Source of the DNA: Capsicum annuum | Taxonomy: Eukaryota > Streptophyta > Magnoliopsida > Solanales > Solanaceae | Direction of reading: 5' to 3' | NCBI RefSeq assembly: GCF_002878395.1 | Contig: NC_061115.1 | Coordinates: forward strand, 215,332,963-215,396,962 | Length of the DNA: 64,000 bases | Shown: in pieces, positions 56,081-64,000 of the stretch | How positions within the stretch are numbered: the stretch's first letter is position 1 | Layout of the letters: each line of letters begins with the position of its first letter | The notes under the pieces: model-generated | The model's database searches: none | Seen by the model: the letters and a program-made list of their open reading frames with translations, nothing else | What the model was told of the DNA's origin: nothing | Position numbers and translations under genes: made by a program

Positions 56081-56304
56081 ATAAATGAGTAATCTGTTGG
56101 AAAAGACCAAACAGTTAAAGACATTTGTTAAAAATGACCAAACATATATATACATCTGTTGCAATAGATGACTAATCCGTTGCAATAACTGACTCATCTA
56201 TTGAAAACTATCCAACAAATATAGACATCTACTGCAACAGATGATTAAATTGTTCCAACATATTACTCATCTATTGAAAATTACTAAATAGACAAGATGC
56301 ATGT

Positions 56305-57947
56305 GAACTCAGAACCAAAATGAGCCACAAAATTTAAAAATTGACATATTTAAAAAGTTACCAAAATAGACTAAACGTAATAATTTGTTACATTTTCTAT
56401 TTTTTCTTAACGGTCAACCAACGGAGTTGGCTTTTACAAAAACGTAAGAATTTCTTACGTTTTACATTTTTTTGTTGTAAAACGTAAGAAATTCTTACTT
56501 TTTATAAAAAAAATATAAAACATAAGAATTTCTTACGTTTTACATGATGACCGAGGAAAAAATGCAGTGAATTATCAAATCAATTAAAAAGATACTAAAA
56601 AATGAGTTGTTCAACATAACAAAAAGTTACGTTCTTAACTTTTTTATAGCAGTGGTCCCTCACCCACAATTTCCTTTTCCACAAATGTCCCATCACTTCT
56701 ACTTTTTCCTCTTTTTACATACGATAATTATGAATATTTTGATTAGTTAAATTTATTTATATTTCACATGTAGTTTAAATAATTTATTTTTTTCTCTGTG
56801 TAATAAATCTTTACGTTTTACATAAAAAAAATTAAAAATAGAAGTATCAATTATCTCATTAACTTAACAATTTTCTTATATTTATTCTATATAAAAAATA
56901 ATCACTTTTATCCTTACTTATCCGATTTCTCTCTAAAAAAAATTATACTTTTGATTTTTTCTCTACTCCAAAATAGTGAAATGTTGAACTATCGTCGATC
57001 AAGTATGCTACTATATACAAGAATTATATTTTTTTGGTGTGTTAAAAATATGAAATTAATTTTTTCGGATAGTGATTCATCGTAGTTTTCAATTAGTGTT
57101 TCGATTAGGATATTGAGGAGACTCACATGCACAAATACGTTTCATATTATAATTAGCATATTTGATCGAAGTAGTAACATATTTGATACTTGTATATATT
57201 ATTACCTAAAAAAATATAATTCTTGTATATAGTAGCATATTTGATCGATGATAATTCAACATTTCACTATTTTGGACTAGAGGAAAACTCAAAAGTATAA
57301 TTTTTTTAAAGAGAAATCGGATAATTAAGGATAGAAGTGATTATTTTTTTTTGATATAGAATAAATATAAGAAAATTGTTAAGTTAATGAGGTAATTGAT
57401 ACTTCTTTTTTAATTTTTTTTTATGTAAAACGTAAAAATTTATTAGAAAAAATAAATTATTTGAACTACATGTAAAATACAAATAAATTTAACTAATAAA
57501 AAAATTCATAACTATCATATGTAAAAAGAGGAAAAAGTAGAAGTGATGAGACATTTGTGGAAAAAAGAATTGTGGGTGGGGGACCACTGGTATAAAAAAG
57601 TTAAGAATGTAACTTTTTGTTACGTTGAACAACTCTTTTTTTTTGAACCTTTTTAATTAATTTGACAATTCATTGTATTTTTTCCCTCGGTTATTGTGTA
57701 AAACGTAAGAAATTCTTACGTTTTATATTTTTTTTATAAAACGTAAGAATTTCTTACGTTTTACAAAAAAAATGTAAACCGTAAGAAATTCTTACGTTTT
57801 TGTAAAAGTCAACTCCGTTAGTTGACCGTTAAGAAAAAGTAGCAAACATAATAAATTATTACGTTTAGCCTATTTTGGTAACTTTTTAAATAGGTGGCCT
57901 ATCTCGGTCACTTTTTTAATTCTGTGGCTCATTTTGGTTTCGAGTTC
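56305..57947. repeat. 1.6-kb hairpin with ~735-bp arms
   Basis: GAACTCAGAACCAAAATGAG at 56305 is inverted as CTCATTTTGGTTTCGAGTTC ending at 57947. Pairing continues inward to about 57037 on the left (CTACTATATACAAGAATTAT) and 57205 on the right. The loop is about 167 bp. Each arm contains nested palindromes of the form ACGTAAGAATTTCTTACGT. The sequences just outside (GACAAGATGCATGT and ATATGTTGAAAAG) rejoin into the inverse of 52726-52750, so this hairpin looks inserted into an existing repeat. Confidence 0.88.
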
Positions 57948-58640
57948 ATATGTTGAAAAGTAATTTAAAATACTAAAACTCAAATATTTTTTAGGAGAAC
58001 TTAAACATTTGTCCCCTTGTCTAAGGTTTTGTATTAAAGACTTGTCTTCTATTTTAATTAAATTAATTTAGTTATTATTAATATTTGCTTAATTTGAATA
58101 AATAAATGACTGACCTATTATAAACATCTGTTGCAATAGATGACTAACTTGTTGCAACAAATAGATAATCTGTTGGAAAATAATTAAAATCTAGGGAACT
58201 CAAATATTTTTAGGAGAACGCAAATGTTTGTCCCATTGTCATAGAAACGTCTTTAATTTTAGCTAAATCAAGTTAGTTATTACTAATAATTGCTTACTTT
58301 GAATCAACAGATGACTAGCATGTTGCATTAGATGATTCATCTTTGAAATTATCAAACAGATAGAAAATCTGTTTTAACAGATGGGTCAACTATTAGAAAA
58401 CAATTAAAATATTAGGGAACTTAAACGTTTTTAGGAGAACTCAAATGCTTGTCCCCTTGATCCTTTTGCATTTGATGTATGGTATATTATTTTTGTCTTT
58501 TTTACCCGTTTCATGAAATTTTTCATGTGTTTTACTTATTCGTTGTGCCCCTGTTGAAATTTTTTTAAAAAAAAATTAGGTCAAATTTTGTTCGTATATT
58601 ACTTGGACATTACTTCATAGCTTATTTTGTAAGTAAAATT
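57945..58640. repeat. Right arm of the large inverted repeat
   Basis: Counterpart of 52025-52740: ACTCAAATATTTTTTAGGAG, CTTGATCCTTTTGCATTTGA, GTTTCATGAAATTTTTCATG and TAGGTCAAATTTTGTTCGTA in inverted order. Confidence 0.8.
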
Positions 58641-58689
58641 ATAATTTTTGTTGAATTTCTTATTTGGTGTATCTACTATTACTACAATT

Positions 58690-58990
58690 GATAGAACCTG
58701 CAACATAGATCCAATATATGAGTCATCTATTGCAACAAGTGAGTAATTTGTTGCAACAGATGACCCATATGTCGGATTCATATTACAACACTATAAAACG
58801 AATTCAGCAGATGAGTAATCTGTTGCAACATATTAGTCATATATGTTGCAACAGATTACTCATTTGTTGCAACAAATTAGTCATATATGTTGCAACAGAT
58901 TAGTCATATATGTTGCAATAGATTACTAATTTGTGCAACAGATTAGTCATATATGTTGCAACAAATACTCATCTATTGGATTCACGTTAC
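58690..58990. repeat. Dense TGTTGCAACA / CAACAGATGAGTAAT repeats
   Basis: Short dyad-symmetric units (ATCTGTTGCAACAGAT-like) packed head-to-tail, e.g. TTGCAACAGATTAGTCATAT repeated four times at 58850-58960. The same word family fills 51740-51990, 52330-52560, 52730-52960, 54220-54430, 55210-55500, 56060-56280 and 58080-58400. Confidence 0.85.
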
Positions 58991-59050
58991 ATGTTTTATC
59001 CATTAGTAAAAAACAACAGTAGCAGATACATCCAGATAAGAAATTCAACT

Positions 59051-59734
59051 AAAAAGTAACAAACATTAAAAAAAATAACAAAAAACATAAAAAAATAGCA
59101 AACACCAACAAATCAAGTTCCTGATTTTCGTCATAACTTAAAAGCCCTAATTTTTTACTTGTGAAAATCGACAAGAAACACTGAAGAACTCGAAGTTGTT
59201 GTCGCCGGAGAATATTGTCACGTCGACTGACGGTTGAAAGTCAAAAAGGAATGGGCAAGAACTCAAAACTATTTGTTGCCAGAGGTTGAAGTAACACAAG
59301 ATTGAAGAGAGAAATTTGATAAGTTGATGGTTGAGAGAAGTTAGGGAGAGAAACTATCAAGAGAACAGAGAGAGAGATTTGCAGAGGGATGGAAGTTTTG
59401 TGGGTGTGGGTTAATTTGTATTTTTGAAAAGATTAAAAAGTTTAGAAAATATTAATCAAGTCCACAATTAACCTAATCAAGTTTTTTAATTCTGTTTGAC
59501 CCTTTAAATTGGTCAATGTCACTAATCCTTCATTCAAGACTTAAAAGACATCTTTCCTTCAATTTTCTCTAGTTTGGAGCCCTAAATTGGCTTAAATAGG
59601 AATTAGGTTCAATAGATCAGTTGGAAATTAAAAGTACTGTATTTTTAATGTTTTTAGCCGTTTATTTTTGTTATTCAAAAGGCTGGACACACCTAAAACG
59701 AGTGTAAGAAACGTGCCTTAGAATGAATGTCGCG
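59051..59734. other. Unassigned DNA inside the giant element, right side
   Basis: 59100-59420 has a more gene-like composition with AAGCCCTAATTTT and a GA-rich stretch, but no frame or domain I recognise. 59640-59734 is the subterminal segment also found at 33905-34000. Confidence 0.4.
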
Positions 59735-59849
59735 GGGAGGTAATAGTTCTATTTTTTTATAGTTTAGGTGTGTAATAGGTTATTACGGTAGTTTAGGTGT
59801 GACCTATACTTTTAGTATATAGTTTTGGATGTAAACGATGACTTTTCCC

Positions 59850-62068
59850 TTTTAAGTTTCTATATATGCACATTTAAAGTTGGAGGTCGTAGATGCGAGT
59901 TGAGGTCGAGTTAGATGACAAATTTATTTATCATGCCATTACTATTTGTATTGTAAATTATATAAAAAAATATTTATTTGATAATTTTATTTGGGCCAAA
60001 TACTTATACGACTCGTTAAACTCGCTCAAAATTTTCATTTATAATCTTAAATTTAGCTTTATTTCAACTGAACATAATATCATATGCATTTAATTCATAT
60101 TGGACACAACAAGCCAAAAATGCATTCAATAAATAAAGGCAGAATACATAATTGGTGCTCTGAACTTGTCAATTCCTTCGTAATCAGGCAATGTTCCCAA
60201 TGAACACCAGAACCTATCATAAAGTGTCGCTATTAAACACTCTAGTCCGACCCAGCACATATCTTTTGAAGATGAGCCTTAGTGATTAGCTAACACTCTA
60301 ATTCATATAATAAAGATGATCTAAGCACCAAACTGCAAAACTTACCTTTACGCATAATACTGCATATGTGAATTTTCATTTCACTAAAGCTATATGTGCT
60401 AGCACGGCCCCCTCAATATCTTTCTCCATATATTTGGTGACTAATGGTCGTATTAATCACTGGTAGCAATTATTACGAATGAAGCACTCATACAACATGT
60501 TTTGTTCTCAGTTTAATATCAACAAAAAAAATAGAGCTCCAAATTAAGTTATTCGGCCTTGGATGTGAGTATTTAAGATGGATGCGGATCTGAAAGTTGA
60601 ATTTATCAAAATTTAAATTTTAAGATGCGAAGGGTGTAAATTTGATTATGAATATGAATGTAGCGATTCGACTAGAAAAAATCAAATATTATAAATATAG
60701 AGTATAAAGATATTTTAAAAATTCACTTTTGATTTTACTTATTCAATTAACAATCCGTTTGGATGGTGTTTTTGCATGGTATGATATGGTATAGTTACTA
60801 AAAGACCCATGTTTATTTTGATTGTTTCTTAAAATGTATGGTATGATATAGTTTAATTTCATGATTTAATAATCATGAAGACCCTCACTTTATGTAACCA
60901 CCGATTTGATAGTATCCATGATTTGTTTATTTTTTTTAATATGTCCTTACTTAATATTGTATAATCCCATTTTAACTTTTACCTTATATTATTAACTCCA
61001 CCTCTTACCCCAACACTCCCCCTCCCCAAATTTTTCTTTTTAAAAAATTCAAACTTTTTACTTATTCCACTCCTTACCTCGACCCGACCCCACCCCAACC
61101 AAAACCCTAACCCATTTTTAAAAAAAAAAAAATCAAAAACTTTTTCTTACCCCACCCTCACCCTCCAACCCCTTCCCCCCTACTAAACCTCCTTCCCCAC
61201 AAACTTCTATTTTCTTTTTAATATTATTTTTAAAATCTTTCAACAAATTTTCTTACACCACTTCAACCCCCAACATCTCGCCCCAACAATTTTTTTTCTT
61301 AAAAATAAAACTTTTTTTCTTGTCTCACCACTACCCCACCCCTACTCCAGTACCCCCTTCTTATTTATTTTTTTAAATAACTTTTTCTCTTATCCCGCCT
61401 CCTTTATCATATTTATTTTTATTATTTTGTGTTAAATATATACGGATATTTTTAAAAAATATTTTGCTACTTGCATAACGAACACAAGAAAATAAATAGG
61501 AAATAATTTATTTTTCTACAAAATATTTTTTTTAATTCCATAACGAACACAACCCGTAGTATACACAAAAGATGCATTCAAACTTTGTACTTGTCGTTGG
61601 AGTCACGTCTCAAAACATTAAAAAAAAATTGTTACTACAAAAAATAGTCCAAAAAAAATAAAATTTGTTACTACAAAAAATGAACCCAATTATATTTATT
61701 TTGATCTACTATTTTATTGACTTTATTAGAATTTATATAAATTTAACAACTTAATATATCTGTATGACACAAGTTATGACAAGTTAAAAAAAATATTATT
61801 TTATTAATAATTATTGATAAATTTAATATATATAAATTTAAAAACTTAATATATCTATATAACACAATATATGGCAAATTATGAAAAAAATTTATTTTAT
61901 TGCTAATAGTTATCGATAAATTTAACATTTATAGTAATTAAAAGTATTTTAATAAATTTACCAGTTATAATATAATATCATACTATCAGGCCAAATAATA
62001 AAATTATTATTAACCAACTGTTATCAATATAATCAATATCCAAACATTGTATTATACCATATATATAA
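59850..62068. other. AT-rich intergenic DNA with pyrimidine-rich tract
   Basis: No gene. 60980-61370 on the plus strand is rich in C and T (CCCCACCC-type runs). 60754-60800 (GTTTGGATGGTGTTTTTGCA) and 62030-62065 (inverse ATGTTTGGATATTG) could be ends of an old TIR element with AT-rich interior, but the match is short. 61760-61970 has repeated TTAATATATCTATATAACAC-type words. Confidence 0.4.
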
Positions 62069-63533
62069 GAGAAAAAACATTTTTCCCTCCTGAACTTGTC
62101 CTCCAAACTCACTTTAGCACTTAAACTTAACTTTCATTTATTTACCCCCTTAACATCTTTAAAGTGTATTTGTTTGACCCCTAAAGCTGATGTGACATTT
62201 TTTTTTAAAAAAAGGCGCATTTATTTACTAAAAAAATTAATTTCAGTAATATTATATTTAAAATATAATTAATTTTTTTTAAAAAAATTAAAATTAAAAT
62301 AAAAAAAATGGACACTTTTTTCTTCTTTCTTCTTCAAATCATCATCAACAACAACACCCAAACCTCCATTAACAACCTCAATTTTTTTTTTACTTTCCTC
62401 CATTAACAACACCACCCAAGAACAACACTTTCCTTTAATTTTTTTTTACTTTCCTCCATTTACAACACCATCCAAGAACAACACTTTTCTTTTAATTTTT
62501 TTCACTTTCCTCCGTTAACAACAACACCCAAGAACAACACTTTCCTTTAATTTTTTTCACTTTTCTCCATTAACACCACACAAGAACAAACATGAAAACA
62601 CTATAACTTTCTCCATTGAACACCATCCCAACCTTCAATCCAACTCCCTCAAAATTTAGAAACAAATTAAATTAAATTGATGATTTTATTTTTGAATAAC
62701 TTATCACTAATGAGATTTCTTTTGAATTTTTTTGTTAGTAAGACAATTTGAAAAAATTAATTTTAACTTGATGAAAGTATTTTTGTGTTTGAATAAGAAA
62801 GAAGAGGTGAGGGTGGGGCGCTGGAAGGGAGAAATAACGGGGGGTAGGGGGCTGGAAGGGTTGGGGCAGAAAGGGGAGAAAGAATGGCGGGAGGGGGGGT
62901 TGGAAGGGGAGAAAGAACGGGAGGTGGGGTGGGGGGCTGGAAGGGAAGAAGAGCGGGGGGGAGGGGGGGCTGGAATGTTGAAAGAGATTGGGAGGAAAGG
63001 TTGAATTTTTATTATATATATATATAAATAGTACATGGATATTTTTTATTTTTAAAATATAAATGCATAAAAATAATTATATAAAATATATATTATTAAA
63101 TGAAAATGGGGTAGGGGTGAGGCATTTTTTATTTAATATGTATATATATATATATCTATATATATATATATATATTAAAATAGTACATATATATAAATAG
63201 TAAATATATATTTTTTGATTTTTAAAACAAAAATACATAAAAATTGTATGTGTGTGGGACTTTTTTTTTTTTAAATCCTAATTTCTTACATGGCAATGAC
63301 TTGGAACTGATGTGGCATTGATTTGGCACTGACATGACGCGTGTGTAACTCACTCTCCATTGTGAAAGTAGTATTCAGTTTTGAGGGGTGAAACAAATAC
63401 ACTTTAAAGATGTTAAGGGGGGTAAATAAACAAAAGCTAAGTTTACGTGTTAAAGTGAGTTTGGAGGATAAAAATTAAGTTTAAGTGCTAAAGTGAGTTT
63501 GGAGGACAAGTTGGGGGGGAAATGTCTTTTCTC
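62069..63533. mobile_element. 1.47-kb long-TIR element, 9-bp target duplication (MULE-like)
   Basis: The left end GAGAAAAAACATTTTTCCCT, then CTTGTCCTCCAAACTCACTT, ACTTAAACTTAACTT and CCTTAACATCTTTAAAGTGT, is inverted at the right end, about 115-160 bp of TIR. The right TIR contains an extra duplicated ~40-bp block (GTGAGTTTGGAGGA twice). Flanking 9-mers are TATATATAA (62060-62068) and TAGATATAA (63534-63542), 8 of 9 matching. 9-bp duplications and long TIRs fit Mutator-like elements. No transposase. The interior has CAACAACACC runs, a G/A-rich tract (62806-63000) and TA microsatellites (63138-63176). Confidence 0.85.
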
Positions 63534-64000
63534 TAGATATAATAATGTATGATGCAGTGCCGTAAATACTATATCCAAAGTGTAGAGTAGTATTAGGAGT
63601 TTCTTTTATCTTAGTAAAAAAATTACTAGTGTTGGAAAGTGGATAATAGGTGGCTGCCTATGTAGTGCAAAGTCTGTGTCAGCACGGATCCAACAGTAGA
63701 ACATGTGAATTACAATTTTTAAGTTTTAGGATTCATCTTGGAGTAGAAAATTTGAGCAGTGGAATATTTTCATTAGTATGAATGAGCTGAGGGGATCACA
63801 GTTGAAACCTTTTTTTAACCTTCTTGTTGAATTTTGTGATCAGAAATATAAAGAAAGAAGAGACGTAAATTTGATGAAATAGCTTAAATCAATTATCCAG
63901 TAGATTATTGATTTTCAATATCGCAAAGATTAAAAATCATGTTAACTTACCCAATAAAGAGAATACACACCTTAGATTCGCTATTGTTTTGTTTAATTAT
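63534..64000. other. Unassigned spacer at window end
   Basis: No open frame or repeat recognised. Confidence 0.4.

Larger units (their letters stand above)
49970..59849. mobile_element. 9.9-kb composite inverted element with long TIRs
   Basis: The left end (GGGAAAAATCATCGTTTCCA, then CACACCTAAACTAT, CCTATTACACACCTAAACTA and a GGAACTATTACCT block, to about 50100) is inverted at the right end (about 59735-59849, finishing AAACGATGACTTTTCCC). The interior holds a PPR fragment, inverted arms (52025-52740 against 57945-58640), satellite-like monomers, TGTTGCAACA-type repeats and a 1.6-kb hairpin. I see no transposase frame, so it would be non-autonomous. TTT on both sides is the only candidate target duplication, which is weak. 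The same ends bound the 282-bp MITE at 33623. It could also be two separate inverted copies bracketing unrelated DNA. Confidence 0.6.

Noticed and set aside
60754..62048. Possible 1.3-kb TIR element
   Set aside because: Only a short GTTTGGAT-containing match between the two ends and no target duplication; mentioned but not called.
62707..63036. Proline/serine-rich 109-aa frame, minus strand
   Set aside because: It is the translation of the purine-rich tract in a transposon; composition explains the frame.

Overview
The window is nuclear DNA from a flowering plant, almost certainly from the nightshade family (Solanaceae); the genus cannot be fixed from the sequence alone. The pointers are AT-rich intergenic DNA, spliced plant genes with GT-AG introns, and several repeat families typical of Solanaceae: RTE-clade LINEs with (TTG)n tails, tRNA-derived SINEs including an Au-like one, hAT elements and Stowaway-type MITEs. 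Family names are recalled, not searched.

Only two genes look intact. One is a complete 12-exon Sec23 gene on the minus strand (37700-48710, 766 codons plus stop, all splice sites canonical), encoding the COPII coat GTPase-activating subunit. The other is an intronless minus-strand family-1 UDP-glycosyltransferase, UGT92-like, at 28712-30205. Next to it lies a broken UGT75-like gene (31595-34696) with a nonsense codon, a frameshift and inserted MITEs. A possible orphan first exon lies at 5135-5303, and a broken PPR-protein fragment at 50330-50715.

Layout: 1-2960 holds two decayed RTE LINEs in opposite orientations. 3370-6680 holds a minisatellite and further repeats that appear to derive from the 3' tail of a SINE, placed on both sides of the orphan exon. 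6900-11030 is a MITE/SINE/hAT zone, including a 984-bp hAT element with a perfect 8-bp target duplication. 11226-23201 is a full-length Ty3/gypsy-type element with 2.2-kb LTRs, a perfect 5-bp target duplication, a broken gag, no pol and a 42-bp tandem array. 23364-28390 is a decayed minus-strand Ty1/copia element. 28400-34700 is the UGT pair. 34815-36020 is a LINE tail split by a second hAT of the same family as the first. 37700-48710 is Sec23, whose introns hold several LINE and SINE insertions, one of them a 2.8-kb chimeric LINE. 49970-59849 is a 9.9-kb structure with terminal inverted repeats that holds a PPR fragment, ~163-bp satellite-like monomers, many short TGTTGCAACA palindromes and a 1.6-kb near-perfect hairpin. 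62069-63533 is a 1.47-kb long-TIR element with a 9-bp target duplication.

The genes form no operon or shared pathway: Sec23 is a housekeeping secretion gene and the UGTs belong to specialised metabolism. The most unusual content is in the repeats: the giant inverted element with its captured gene fragment and hairpin, the SINE-tail-derived arrays, the hAT pair with internal Pol III-like boxes, and the gag-only LTR element.
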